Counted from the stretch's first letter, positions 38,980-51,879 are shown. The stretch: DNA of 64,000 nucleotides from Lanius collurio (GCA_020086605.1 JACBWW010000007.1:18172483-18236482); one strand, 5' to 3'. Made by a program: numbers and translations. Notes: generated by a model from the letters alone, not told the origin.

Positions 38980-39547
38980 ATAAACTCCATTCTAATTGGA
39001 AACACTGGAATTCTCAAAAAGAAAAAAAATTGGAGCTCAGAAAAATGCAGTATTTTTGGAAGGGCATATATGAAGTGGAAATCTTGGGTTTTGTTATCTC
39101 ATATTGTATGGAAGAAAACTTAAAGGATAAGAGAGTAAGAGAACCCTAAGTGAGAAAGGAGAGTTGGTTGCTCTTGCCAGTTGCCCTTACAATACCTTGT
39201 AAACTGCACAAGATAAGTAATTTCTAATGGTCTGGTTTATATAAAACAAACACTGAGATTCTGCACAGACCATGCCAGTTTGCTGTGAGTATGAGGCTTG
39301 TGTAATTGCTGGGGTAGTATCCATAAGAAAGAAGCTCACCATTTTATGCCACTTTCTTAGATGCAATAATGTAATACAGCCAGGCAAAAGCTGACCACAG
39401 AAAGAAGCAAGCTTTATCCAAATTAAACACTTACTACCATCCCCACCTCAAAATATTTCTTGCAACACTGTGGCATATGAATTCACACATGCCTACTAGG
39501 CCAATAGATGTACCTTATGCTCAGAGGCAATTGCAGCATCCTCATTT

Positions 39548-39780
39548 CCATGAAGAAATCCTTCCTAGTATCCTATCTAAATCTCCCCAGATACATGCTG
39601 AGGCCATTTCCTTTTATCCTATGATCAGTTACCTGGGAGAAGAGGCCAATATCCACCTGCCTACAACCTCCTGTTAGGGAGTTGTAGACAGCAATAAGGT
39701 CTCCCATGAGCCTCCTCTTGTCCAGACTAAACAACCTCACTTCCCTCAGTACCATCGTGCTGTACTTCTGCACCACAGAA
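39548..39780 (-). mobile_element. CR1 LINE fragment, lacking the 3' terminus
   Basis: The plus strand reads as the reverse complement of avian CR1. It contains GAAGAAATCCTTCCTAGTAT, a TCTAAATCTCCCC segment, CCACCTGCCTACAACCTCC, GGAGTTGTAGACAGC, AATAAGGTCTCCC and AGCCTCCTCTTGTCCAGAC, then a CTAAACAACC block. These are the same landmarks, in the same order, as in the copy at 49.5 kb. The terminal block with the Watson-strand CATAGAAT word is missing, so the copy is either deleted or strongly diverged at that end. Confidence 0.88.
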
Positions 39781-42700
39781 AGCAAAAGTGAAAGGATTTT
39801 AACCACTTCACTTATTGCTTCTACACTCTAGAGATGGTAAAGAACCAAGCAATCTTAAATCAGAATAGAATTAAAGGTAAATCTGACAATGCTTAACCAG
39901 TTTGTAAAGAACTCTGTTACAGGGTGGGACACAACACAGGTATGTGCAAGTCTCCTCTCCCGTATGTTCTTTCAGAAGGGAAGGAAGGCTTTGTGCCCCA
40001 GGTGGGGTGAAACAGCAGCCATTTCTGAGTAACTCCAGTTGTGTCTCTGATTCAAGAGGAGATGCAATGGACTTAAGGGGAGATGCAGTGGACTTGAGAA
40101 GGAGTTGGTAGACCCTTTACAGTCTAGAACACTGCAGTGACAAGCCTTCAGGCAAACTCTGTGGTAGTGCATCATATGAGTTTTTTACCTGTGTAACAAA
40201 AAAGGGAATGAAGACTTAACTGTATATGGAGCAGGCTTAACTATTTATGGAACAAGTACACACCATTAAACAAGGACTAACAGTAATTAAAGACCTGTAA
40301 GTAAAACAAGCTTACTGGCTTCTTTATGTGCTTTGGTATCCTTTCAACTCAAATGAAATATGTGTTACATCAGCTTCTATTCCTACCACATTTAATCAAC
40401 CACTTACCACTATAAACTGGTATTTTATATACTGGTTTTTTTGCATGGTGACTAAACTCTTACTGATGTAATTTCATAGAAGTATATTGAATTGCACCAC
40501 GAATTAGTTTGGCCCTGCACCTCTGCAGCTGTGTGGAAGATGTTGGCTTTTCACCAAGTTCACACAAAGATGGAAATATTCATTTTCCACCAGTAATTTG
40601 CAGCTCCCACATTTGTCAAAAGCAAAAAGCATATTTTTACTTCCTTATTTATTTTTACCATGAATACTGTTTTTGCAAAGCACAAACAGAAAAAAAACAC
40701 AAATAGAAAATATAGCTATCTCCAATCATAAAAAATCTCCAAATTAATGAAAACTTGCAAATATGTTAAAAGACACAATTTGAATGCTTTGTAGTAAATT
40801 TCTGTAATTCAGAGAATTTTGACAAAATATATTTTCTATGAAATCTTAACAAACTCCTTCCTCTGCTTTCACAATGGTCGTTGCTTATGTAAATAAGCAT
40901 CCATACCAGCTCTGTACCTTTCAAGCTCAGGCACTAAAAGTTTATTTTTTACAGCCTTTTATTGAGACCAATGGAGGTATGTGCAGAGATAAAATTGAAC
41001 AGGAATGAGTGCTGACATTGAGTCAATTCAGTCCTCAAGAGTCAGCCTGGATTGCATGATCTAGAAGCAGGCTTGTCACCAATGCCTGGGCACAAAACTG
41101 CAGGTTGGAACTGATAAACACAAATGTGCTAAATTAGTTAAATAACTACCAAAAATTTAAATGAGCATTAAGAAGAGATAGTGCTGTACTCTGGATCAAG
41201 TAACACATGAACCATGTTGGTACAAGGCACAACCCCTCCTCAGCTTTTAGCACCACACTGCCTAACCATTCTAGAGAGGGAGCTACATAAAACTCCAAAT
41301 AAGACACAAAGATGTGTCAAAGAGAGTGTGACATATCTGACTGGGCTGCAGTGACTGAGTGAAAGACGCATTTGAACTTGTGTATTCAGTGGAGTCACAA
41401 GGGATAAAATGTTACCTTCCACTGGCCTACCATACTATGCATAGTCCTCAAGTAAGACTTATATTAACCAAATCTCATTATCTTATTTCTTCTTACTAAA
41501 TTACTTTCATTGTAGTTCCATATTTGAAGATCTTTTAGGGTCCAATCTTCCTTTATAGTTTATTTTATCAAGGTCTGTGGCAACAATGCCAGGACTAAGG
41601 AGAAAATCATGATCCCATGGATTTCAGAGACAAAACTCTTGGGGACTTTAATAAAGTTTGAGTTGTATCCCTCAATACTATGCTGAGCTCTGCTAAATCT
41701 TGCTCAGCAGCAAGTACCAAGTCAATTCATAATTTTGTGCTCTTTCCTCTTCCAGATTATCAGGCTTAGACTGCACACACTTGTACTGGCAAGACCCTCC
41801 TGCATGCTTGCTACAGGTGGTTGAGACTTCTCCAACAAAGTCAAAACTCTGTGTCAAAATAAAATTTCAGAAGCATTTACCTGTTCAATAAAAGTTTGAA
41901 AAATACTTTGAAACTATCAAACCAAAATTTTGAAGCTTTCTAATGAGAAAATTACTGTCCCGCTCAAAATATCATCATGCAAAATATCTAGTAGTGCATG
42001 CAATTTTTTATGTAGCATACACACAGTACTACATCACACACTTGTATCTTGGGTAGAATATATACATGTTAAAAGGTAACAAAACCAAAAGGTGAAGATC
42101 AAATCATATCAAATTATTGCAGCCAAACTTTTTAATTCATTGAATTCAAAATAACGTCTGGATGGGCTTTTGAAACTGAAATACCAGCCCCTTTGAGATG
42201 AGAATGGAATAGGAATTTTTTTTGAGTTTTTAAAATTTTTATAGGATGGAAAAATTATTTTTGTCCTACTCTGGCAGCTTATACAAAAATAGATAAAGAG
42301 CTGAAATGTGGCTTTTCTGTGCTGACTGGGAGTAATAATTCTTTAGTGTACATTCATGTCATTACCTCCTCAAGCTAAGCTGTTTGTCAGTATGGGGATA
42401 GAGGGCAAATAACAAAAGATCTTGCATCTTGGATATGTCCCCTGCTTAACTGAGTTCTCAGAAATTAGATGTTTTATGTTTGCTGCGCTAACTGTTGATT
42501 GCTACCCTGTGAACTGCTATTGGATCTTAGTTCCCACTGCATTCAGAGCAGAAAGAGCATCCTAAACATCCTATGATCTCCAAGCATTACCCTTCAGGTT
42601 CTTTCTGCAAAAGCTGAACAATGTCTTAAGGGCATTAGATCACATTATTTAGAGTAGAACTTGCTGTTTCCTATATCTTTTTTCACTGTTTCACTGCAAG

Positions 42701-44599
42701 GAAACTGTTGCTTTCCAATGACACTGTTCTGTTTTTCAGACAGAAGACCTTACAGAATGCCAAATTCTGTTAGCCTCAATCATACTAAACAGCATGCCAT
42801 GCCAGGATTGACATTTCAACTGAAATGGGCGTGTAACACCTGTTAGAGAATGCCTTTCTCTGTACAGACAGAGAACTTTTATAGCAAAGATGTGGTACTC
42901 AGCTTTCTAAAGAGGTGCTAAAGTTACTGTGTTTGAAAATAGCTGAAAAATATTGAGCCTACCTGTGTTTCACTGCCTTCAAAACACATGTTTTCAACAG
43001 CTCAACAATTAAAGCCTAAAAAATGAGGTCATTGTTGTCAGGTGAAAAATATAATTGACACCTTCACATCTTCAATGGACCATACAATCATTCTGATTTT
43101 GGAGATTTTTCAGTTGCAGTGTGACAGCTACTCAAGGCCAGCACTACTGATGTCCCATTTTGGTGTCATTACACTTCACCTGTCTTTAATCTGGGACTAA
43201 AAAGCACAACCTCCTGGCCTGTTTACAATCCAGAAGCTGTCACTGCTGATCCCTCTTACAAAAAACCTGGCATGAATGGGGACAAACATTAAAAAGTGGT
43301 AGTATAGTCCCATTTTTGAAAATATAGATATTTTATTTGTAGATATTCCTATTGATTTGCAGCCCACAATACTGGGGCCAATACTTAAAAAATGGATGGA
43401 GTTTGCAGAGGTTGGACATTACTCAATTCTACAAGAGATGAGTTTCATTAAGGAAGATAAAAGCAACATCTACATAGAAAATTCTCCATTCAAATGTCCG
43501 TGATGGTCTCCTGTTATGCCTGCAGTAATTAATTAATTAAATAAATAATTAACTCTGAGACAGTGCAGCTGGACAAGTTTCCCAAAGTACTCACTACCTG
43601 GTATAGCTCTCTGTCATGATGTACAGACACCACATCAGAGCTACAGTCCTAAGAGAAAAGAAAGGACTTAGGTGGTCTTATAACCATAATTAAAAGTTAA
43701 TATTTGTTACTAAAAATATTTTAAAAATACAAGCATTAGAGCACCAGTGGGAGAGTAATGATTAAATTATCTGATTCAGAGAAGATACCTGTAATGTGTA
43801 ATAAACACTAACATTAGAGCCTGACTTGTAGTAATGATAAGCAGCAACTGATTATAAGCACTTTGCCTTCAGTGTTTATTTGTCTGCACCTGGATATTGC
43901 TGCTTGGCAATAATTGGACTCTAATCACTCAAGCAAACTTTAAATTTACTAAGAGTGAGCAAAACATGCCATGTTCTGTTTACTCAAGAACAAACAGATC
44001 TCATTCAGAGAAAAGATGTCTGGTTGCCTCGCCTGACAGGAAAAAAAACCAAAATCAACTCTGCAAAAGTAAATAAAGCTGAGCGTTTTCTTTTAGTTGT
44101 CCCTATGGTACTTATTGTCCAGATGATTTGGAGTACAGATATATTTTTCTACACTTCTAGGAAGTCTGGTAGTAATCTAAAAATGTGGAGACATCTTGGC
44201 AATATACCTTACTCTTGGCAAGTCTTTTAGAAAAATAATTTTCTTTTGAATGGCAGTGTATTAAGAAATGCCAGTCTTCTGATATTGCTATAAGCTCTCA
44301 CACAGCTAATGAATGGATGCTATCTTTTCAGATGGCTTTTGTTGTGTTTTGTTTTGGGTTTTGTTTTATTTTTTGGTATGGGGGTTTTTTTGAGTCCAGT
44401 TTCAGTAGTGAAAGGAGATGGAATCAAATATTTATGGGTAGCTCATTAGCACCTCTAGTGTCTGCCAGTCTTGATCAAATGCAACTACACATGAATTGAG
44501 TATAAATGGTACCCTTAGGAAAGTGCCTGTCCTTTTAAAGGAAGACCCCTCTTGTGAGGATGAACTAAATTTTTAGGTTTATAAATATTACCTTAATCA
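39781..44599. other. AT-rich non-coding DNA
   Basis: No gene is recognised. Small structures are a 21-bp degenerate tandem pair (40,058-40,099), a roughly 22-bp degenerate pair at about 40,213-40,255, a 7-bp hairpin TGCTTAT/ATAAGCA (40,882-40,899) that contains a forkhead-like GTAAATA, a (TAAT)n stretch at 43,525-43,552 and a G/T-rich tract at 44,335-44,393. Homeodomain-type words are dense at 43,730-43,940. Confidence 0.5.
43730..43940. promoter_or_regulatory. Candidate homeodomain-rich regulatory block
   Basis: The stretch contains many TAAT/ATTA words in balanced context (GTAATGATTAAATTA, GTAATGATAAGC, CTGATTATAAGC, CAATAATTGGAC, CTCTAATCACTC) together with GATA-like cores. It shows no repeat signature and no open frame. 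Dense sites alone are weak evidence in AT-rich DNA. Confidence 0.22.
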
Positions 44600-44980
44600 G
44601 ACATTTATATATATTTTTAACCAGTCAGGGGTTATCAGGCATGCTAAAAACTTGTCCTTTGGACTTTGCTATGATGAGTGCTGGAGCAATGCATAATTAA
44701 AAACGAAAAAGGCTTTTAGAGCCTGTTTACTTCGGTGACTACTGTGAAACAAATGTTTCTTTCTCCTTGCATCGCCCACCCACAGAAAGGGAACAGAACA
44801 AAGATGGCTCTGTCAGGCCTCTTTCCACTAGAGAACGCCTTGAGAGGCCAGAATGTATTAGGGCCCTGCTGAGCCCATTCAGCTTCACATAACACTCATA
44901 CACACCATACAACTAATTACATGTCAGATTAGCGATTTCATTATTACCACACTACCACTAATTAAAACTGCTTTGATATT
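44600..44980. promoter_or_regulatory. Candidate conserved element with POU/homeodomain sites
   Basis: ATGCATAATTAA (44,689-44,700) closely fits class III POU (BRN-type) sites. CCTTTGG near 44,657 is SOX/TCF-like. At the right end, TAATTA (44,914-44,919), TGTCAG (44,922-44,927, MEIS/TGIF-like) and TAATTA (44,959-44,964) cluster. The middle is balanced in composition and retains CpGs (AAACGAAA, TTCGGTG, CATCGCCC, GAACGCC). There is no open frame or repeat signature. The pattern suits a developmental enhancer, and target and tissue cannot be inferred. Confidence 0.4.
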
Positions 44981-45392
44981 TCTCAAGTAGTTTTGTGTGT
45001 TTACATAGTTTTAAAGTCTGGGTTTTTGGATTTTCTTTTTCTTTTTTTTTAGAAAAATCAAATTGGTATTACTGAATGGGTGAAAATAACACATTAAGGA
45101 AGCAAAATCTATACTGTCACTTTTCCCCTGCAAACCAACTTTTTACTAGAGAATTCTAACTGTAAAGCCCTAACCATACCTTAATCTGCAAATTGATAGA
45201 TTCATGTCATCTTTCCATTCCTAGCACTGCCCAAAGCTTAAGTTATCCAAGTAAGTAAATTACAAAAGTTACATCATTTTAATCTACATTCATCATTTTA
45301 ATTGCCTGAATCTTCACTCAGACAAAGCAGCACTGTAGTTTTATGGTATTTGATTAATGAGGGCAAGAAAATTGAAGTTTTGCAATAAAACT

Positions 45393-45415
45393 AAAAAAAA
45401 AAAAAAATAAAAAAA
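45393..45415. repeat. Poly-A tract A15-T-A7
   Basis: A15 at 45,393-45,407, one T, then A7 to 45,415. An AATAAA word lies just upstream (45,384-45,389), but the sequence before it does not resemble a processed transcript, so a retrogene tail is not claimed. Confidence 0.85.
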
Positions 45416-45464
45416 TCAACAGACTTTTATAGTTTTTTCCCTTATGATTTTAATTTAATGGCTC

Positions 45465-45780
45465 GTGTTTTCATTACTGCAGAGGCTGTACACTTTAGCT
45501 TGCAATTATGTCCCATCTGTGAAGCACTGTGTTATTACAGTTTATTCTAGTAGCTTTTCAATCACTTTTGAGTTGTGCTTTACAAGTATTCTTGCAGCAG
45601 GTGGGCTTACTGGCATGGGACCAGAAATACACAAAGCGCAAAGCTGGAGTTTAATGGCAGCCATATGCATGTGGCACAGAGCGCCAGCCTTCCCCCATAT
45701 GCTGCTAAGCAGCCCCTTCAGCCTGCCAGTCACTCTTCTTACTGACTACAGTCTCTAAGTAGTTTTCTGCCAGGGAAAAA
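45465..45780. promoter_or_regulatory. Candidate non-coding regulatory block
   Basis: Composition is more balanced than in the flanks. The block contains E-box words (CAGGTG near 45,598, and CATATG near 45,662 and 45,697), a GAGCGCCAGCC segment and a TTGCAATTATG homeodomain-like word. Open frames on both strands (97 and 63 codons) overlap and are unrecognised. This is weak evidence for a conserved element. Confidence 0.22.
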
Positions 45781-48700
45781 TATACCAAGGCAGCAAATTT
45801 CTCCAGTGCACCATCCTTATTACTGAGACAACCCTGTCATTAGCAAAAGCACAATGAACCTGATCTGGAGATGCATACCAATTAGGTTGCATGGAGCACT
45901 TTTCCTTCTTATCTCTATGGAAACTCGGCCTCCCTGGCTGCAGTGGACAATCAGTAATGTTTCATCCACCCATATGTCACCTAGTTAACACTGTACACTT
46001 TTATGTGAACCAAAAATCTGCTCTAACCCTCTAAACAACACAAACTAAAGAAATTAAAGAAAGGCACCGAGCAAAGTGCCCCGCACAGTTCTGAGCAAGT
46101 GTGCCTTTGAGGTGTACAAACCTGTACGGTCAGCACTCCTGGCCGCAGATAAAGCAGCAGGAACCCTAACTTCAGCTGGAATGAACGCAAAATCTACATT
46201 TTCCAGTTCTACATCTGAAGACACTTCTGTAAATAACTCAAAGCCAACTTGCCTGTTGCAATAGATACAATCTTTAAAACATCAGTAAAATGCTGTGCCA
46301 CCTGCTTTGTCCAGGAGAGTGCTTTAACTACTTTCCTCCACATGCCAGCCTTAAATGTATTTTCCCCCCATACACTTAAGATATTTTTAAAAAGATAAAT
46401 TTTACCCTGAGATTAACAAATATTTTTGTTCATTTTTCCTGGACGAAAGAGGAAGGATTTGGGAAATAAAAAAATACACCTGATTAATTCCTTCTCTGCT
46501 TATTTTTACACCTTTTTACTATTTAAATATTTGCTCTCACTTTTACATTTCTTTGTTTAAAAACAGCAACGGGAGGGACTGGAACAAGATTGAAATAGTA
46601 TTGATTCTAGCTGCTGCAGGTTTTTTTGCATTTTAATGTAAGAGAATGGATACCAATAGATTTGCCAGAGTTGCATCAAAAGCTACAGTTCTGATAGTAT
46701 ATATACCACATATATAGAAAAAATACAACCTCTTCAAGGCAAGAGAAGGTGCTTTATAGCTGTTTACAATCCATGTTTCTCACCTATAATGCATAACTCC
46801 CATTTGCTTTGTTTTACAGTATTGTTTCTTCATTTTGGATCCTGGACAGCAAATAACGTGTGGAATAGCTGTACACCATGACCTCTGGGCAACAATACCT
46901 TTCCTAGGAAAGAATGTCATCTTTATAGCAATACTTACTTTGTAATTAGTAAAGAAACACCCCATAGATAGCTCAAATATTAACCAAAAAATAGAACAGG
47001 TCATAAATGTCAAAAGGAAAAAAAAGGAAATCTTTTGAAAGCATACAGAATGGAGTACAGACTTTGAGACTACTCCAGATTAAAAGCAATTAATATGTTT
47101 AATATTGGCAGTGGCATATCAGCAGAGGTGAACTCCTATTCCAGAAGAACAAACATTTAAAGAAGCTGAATGGAATTCAAATAGAATCTATCAAACAATG
47201 GGTGTTGAAAAATAAAGCCAAGCTGGGAACTGGTGGTGACTCAGGAAGCTGCATGAAAAGAAAAAGGAAGAAAAAGGAGCTCAAGGAATGCTGGCTTCTC
47301 TCTCAGAACTGACTAGACTTATGTCAGTGCTGTTGATATTCCCTTGATACTCTCACTTATAGAACATTTATTTTGTATTACAAAAGCAATTCTAGATATG
47401 TGTAAAATTCTAAGTCTTCTAGTGGGAGCAATTTAAAACTGGATAATGCTGTCCTAAGGGGATTGTACTACTCTTTGGGTTTTGTTTTTAGGTTTAACTC
47501 ATCACATGGAAAACTTCTTCTTCAGGAGTAATTATTAATAGTTGTGACCCTTGAGAAAAATGGAGAAAGAGTTAGAGAGTTGTGTGGGAGCTGTACATTC
47601 AAGTGTTAAATATGCTCTTAGCAAAACAGAGAGGACTGGAAATCAGATTGAAATGGGCCAGCAGAATTTTGGCCAGTCTGATCAGGGTTGTTACCAACCT
47701 GCCATTCAGCTGTATTCAGGGTTGCTACAAGCAGATATTCAGCCAATTTATTTGGAGATTTAATTTAAGAGATACAACAATATATTTCATCCTTTTTTTT
47801 TCTGTAAAAGATGTCGTACCTGATGTGAGCTTAGTCCTTTATCAGAAAAAGGGAAAAAGAAAGACAGAAAATAACGTAAATATTTCACCTGCATCTCTTT
47901 CAGATAAGAAATCCATTGCATTTCTCAACCTGTAAAATGAGATGTGGTATGCTTGGTGTATTTGTACCCTATAGCCTTAGAAGGGTAATGTTACAATAAG
48001 GGCCCAATTCTGTGCTCAGGGAATAGGGTAAGAAACACTTTTTAAACAAGTTTCCCTTTTTCCTTTTAGGATCCAGTCATTACTTATACACATTTTAGTG
48101 TCCAAAATAGTGACTGAAAATACACTGTAGGTTACTTAAAACAGAATAAGAAGGAGGAAAAAAATTATATCCATGGATTTTTTATTATTATTTTGCAGAG
48201 ACTAGGACATCTTAAAATTAAAGGTTTTGCTAAAAATAACCAGAGAAATTTGATGCAAAACTAGACATTTCAGATACAAACTATTTACAGAGGATGGAGA
48301 TTTACATAGTAGAATAAAAATAACTACTCTAAGGTTCAAAGTCCCTGGAATTTCACAATCATTCTTGTGGCTTTGCAGCTCTGTCGTAGTTACGTGCTAG
48401 TTATGTGATTGCTGTGTAATGAAATACAGAAGTCTTCATATATAGTTGACTTTTGTGCTTTGGAGATGTGTTTCTAGTGTGCTTTTTCAAATATGTCCAT
48501 AGATCCTGCCAGGAATGACATTTAAATCCTTGCATCACATAACTCTCTCTTTGGGTTTTTTTTCCCCCTTGATTTATTTCACAGTTTTTCTTTGCTTAAG
48601 ATATATTCACTGACCTTTTATTTTTACTTTTCTGAAGGACATTAACAAGATACTTTTTGCAGGTGGGTAAAAACAGCTCCTTTGCCTTGGTGTTTATGAT

Positions 48701-49498
48701 GCTTGTATAGAAACTTTTGAATTTAGAATAGGTCAATTCAGGTTCAGAGGTTATTTTCGTAAAGAAAGGATGGTATGCAAGTGTCAGTCTTCACAGGCAC
48801 AGGATAAAATGGACTTCAGTCAGCATAACTACATGACATTTTTATTTGTAGATGTGAGGATAAGTTCAATATAGTACCCTTAATATTTTCTTGATATTGT
48901 ATCACTGGCACTATGCCAAGTTAGCATGTTTTACTTTCTGATGTTGCTGTACAACTTAGTGAGCATAGTCTCAATGCAAAACCAGGCAAACAAATTTCAG
49001 TGACCCAGACTGTAGTCTGCTGAGGACTTGAGGAGAGGGGGAAATCTGTTTGAGCTGCTTTTCTCCAACACAATTTCAGAACAATATTGGGAGCATCAAG
49101 GGGCACATGCTGGGTTGCAGTCACTGCAAAACTCCTGTGCTAGCCAGCTGAAGTGCAAAAGCTTTATCTGCTTTCTAATAAAACCAACCTCACTCTAGAT
49201 GCAGCATTGAAGAGCTGAGTTAGGAGCTTTCCAAACTCATTTCCCTCTATAGCTGGTGAAGAAGAAAACCTTGAGAGCCTGACAGAAAACTGAGCCTTCT
49301 TCTGAAGGTGAACTTTACTCTCTATAAGCAGTCATGAATCTGTGACAAACACACTACTAGCATTGGCTTCTGAGTCTAACTTTGACTGGGAGTAACCTAG
49401 ACACAAGTGACTGGCCTTTTCCAGGACATCATGGCATGCTGTGGCACCCCCGGCCTCAAGATTAAGGGACAAGCCTCTCTGGATTGTTTGCAGTTAAA

Positions 49499-49895
49499 AT
49501 CATAGAATTGTTTAGGTTGGAAAATACTTTTAAGATCATTGAGTCCAACAACTAACCTTACTCTGTCAAGTGCACCACTAAGTACTCCCCCAAGTGCCAC
49601 ACTGACACACCTTTTAAATACCTCCGGGGATGGTGACTCCACTACTTCCCTGAGCAGCTGTTCCAATACTTGAAAGGCCTTTGGGGAGGAAATTTTTTTT
49701 TCTATTATCCAATCTAAATCTTCTCTGGCACAACTTGAGCCTGTTTCCTCTCATCCTATATCACTTGTTATTTGGGAGCAAATGCTGACTCTCATCTGCC
49801 TACAGCCTCCTTTCAGGCAGTTGTAGAGAGTGATATGGTCTTCCCTGAGCCTCCTTTTCTTCAGGCTAAACAACCCCAGTTCCCTAAGCTACAAG
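49499..49895 (-). mobile_element. CR1 LINE, 3' fragment with intact terminus
   Basis: The plus strand starts with the avian CR1 end in reverse (ATCATAGAATTGTTTAGGTT, then TTTTAAGATCATTGAGTCCA). It runs through CCTCCGGGGATGGTGACTCC, CTTCCCTGAGCAGCTGTTCC, GCCTACAGCCTCCTTTCAGG and GAGCCTCCTTTTCTTCAGGC, then a CTAAACAACCCCAG block. The order is collinear with the family for nearly 400 bases. The 5' part and its reverse transcriptase are absent. The 89-codon minus frame at 49,397-49,666 lies mostly within it and is not a gene. Confidence 0.95.
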
Positions 49896-51212
49896 CACTG
49901 CTGTGTTAGTGGGGGTTTCCTAAGAATGAGTGTACTCCTGATGGAAGCGATCTGAGTGACAGGTCTACAAAATGAAGTTGTCCACTTACACCAGCCTTTA
50001 CTGAAATGGCCCTTCAATTTCCAGCTATTTGAAACCATAGCTTCTTTTTCAAGAAGGCCAAGTATGGCTTGTTATTGACAAAATAGAGAAGGATTTTTCT
50101 GCTTTTTTTCCTACTTTTTTTTTCCTCTGGGGTAGTGAAAGCACTACCTCAGCTGATTGCTTCTGATGATGCTAACTGCTGACTAATATTGAATTCAACT
50201 TGGGTGTAAGGTCAGGAAGCTTGGCAAGTTACTGCATATTTGTCTGTCTCCACCATCCCACTAAAAAGCAAAGCCTATTCAGTAGCTAATAACTTGTAAC
50301 TAAGGGAGTAAAGGTCATATAGTCATATACATATACTTATGAAAATTAATACTGAAAATCCAGAAAATGTAACAGGAAATAAATTTTCTTGGGAAGCACT
50401 GAAATGCATAGTCATGATCATTACACAAGTTTGAAGTCCATTCTTGACATAATTCTTAAAAAAACCTAGAGATGCAAGTGTAATATTTCCACCCATAAAA
50501 CAGGCTTTTTAAGATTTTTGCTCCAAAATGCAAAAAGAAGGTATTCTTCTGTAGTTTTACAGATTCTAGCCTAATTATTACATCGTTCATTACTCTACCA
50601 TATAGGGACAATAAAACCCTTCGTTTCTGAAAGTCCAAGATCCAGAAAACAGTAAAATTATTCAAGAAAACTAAGTATATGGCTTCATCTCCATTGCATA
50701 TACCAAGCACAAATTGATGCAGTTTTGTACATCATGCAGAAAGGCATTTCTACTAAAGATATGACTTCCAGACATGATTTAGAGAGGTGAAGGGGAATAA
50801 TGTGCATAATATAGCAAATGTGGTACATTTGCTTGGAATAAATGTAAATTTTTCAGAGGGAATATTCTGAAAAAGGCCACTAATATGGAGAGGTCTGAAG
50901 TTAGAGTAGAGATGAAGTATCAAAATTATTGTCAGATATATTGTATAATTTATGATATCAGATACAAAATCAGCATTCAGGCTTGAGATTTTCTTTGCAA
51001 TTATTATCAGGCTGGATTGGAAATGCAGGCTATTTATCATCACAAATCCTAGAGATCTTAGGAAACATGTTGATAAAATGATAATCTTATAGTTGAGAAA
51101 AATTTATAAAGTAAAGATGGCGATATGTCAAAGGCCAATAGTCCACAATTACTTCAGTAAATCAAGAGTGGTCCTTAATATTTTTTCATCTTTAATTCTG
51201 TTTCTCTAGTTT

Positions 51213-51254
51213 TTTGCTAAATCATGACTGATTATGCTTTTTGACATATAAACA
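51213..51254. repeat. 42-bp perfect direct repeat, copy 1
   Basis: The sequence from TTTGCTAAATCATGACTGAT to CATATAAACA is identical, base for base, to 51,838-51,879, 625 bases downstream in the same orientation. Flanks diverge immediately on both sides: TAGTTT before and TTAATTTTGG after, against TGACC before and GGAATTTGC after in the other copy. It is not a recognised repeat family. Confidence 0.95.
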
Positions 51255-51563
51255 TTAATTTTGGGATCTGCTTGGAAGCTGGTTGTCCTAAACCTGTCTT
51301 TTTATTTCCAGTATGAATTGGTGCAACACATACACAGGCTTCTTGGCAAATTTGCAACTTTATAGAACTTTTCCAAAATCTGGGATGAAAAATACCAGTG
51401 TGCTATTTATTCAGCTTTAATTCATGTAAATTAAATTGTTAATTAGCATTTTATGGTTATTGGTTGTTATAGGATATTTTTACCAGCTTTTCTTTGGATG
51501 TTTATCCAGTTGAGCTGAACACTTACGCTGTATCATGTAATTTCTGTTCTCTTGAATAATCCA

Positions 51564-51712
51564 AGCACACACAGATAATATATGTACTTATGTATACTAA
51601 TTTCTCTCTCTATACACCTACATTTATATATGCCTTGACATTTATATACATAAATATACTGATATACACATGTATATGCATTTGTGCATTCAGACAGACA
51701 CAAGCACACAGA
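51564..51712. repeat. Degenerate TA/CA/ACAT tract
   Basis: An irregular alternation of TATATA, TACACA, TATGTA and CACACA words. It is probably a decayed microsatellite. It lies between the two copies of the 42-bp repeat. Confidence 0.6.
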
Positions 51713-51837
51713 TTTGTGCCATGTCTGCTAATATCAATCACTATTTCTTATAAAGAAAAGTATTTCACCATCCAGTTACAATACCTACCAGTCCCTAGCT
51801 TTACTTTGCATTTGAATGGTCCCAAAGGGGGCTGACC

Positions 51838-51879
51838 TTTGCTAAATCATGACTGATTATGCTTTTTGACATATAAACA
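51838..51879. repeat. 42-bp perfect direct repeat, copy 2
   Basis: Identical to 51,213-51,254. Zero mismatches over 42 bases in otherwise unconstrained-looking DNA implies a recent duplication, for example templated repair insertion, or an assembly artefact. Confidence 0.95.

Larger units (their letters stand above)
33326..39547. other. Non-coding DNA with scattered regulatory candidates
   Basis: No gene is recognised. Items inside are a CpG-retaining block at 34,620-34,960, a short CpG-containing patch at 37,755-37,860, paired poly-T runs at 38,149-38,180, an AT-rich, homeobox-word-rich patch at about 38,400-38,720 and an 11-bp inverted repeat at 38,949-38,979. Confidence 0.5.
44981..49498. 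other. Non-coding DNA between regulatory candidate and CR1
   Basis: No gene is recognised. A CpG-retaining patch lies at 46,060-46,190. The long frame at 47,582-47,935 has a basic tail and no recognisable domain, and its start is not an ATG. The rest is AT-rich and featureless. Confidence 0.5.

Noticed and set aside
47551..47935. Overlapping 70- and 117-codon frames
   Set aside because: Peptides show no family resemblance, the longer one starts at a non-ATG codon, and there is no promoter or splice support.
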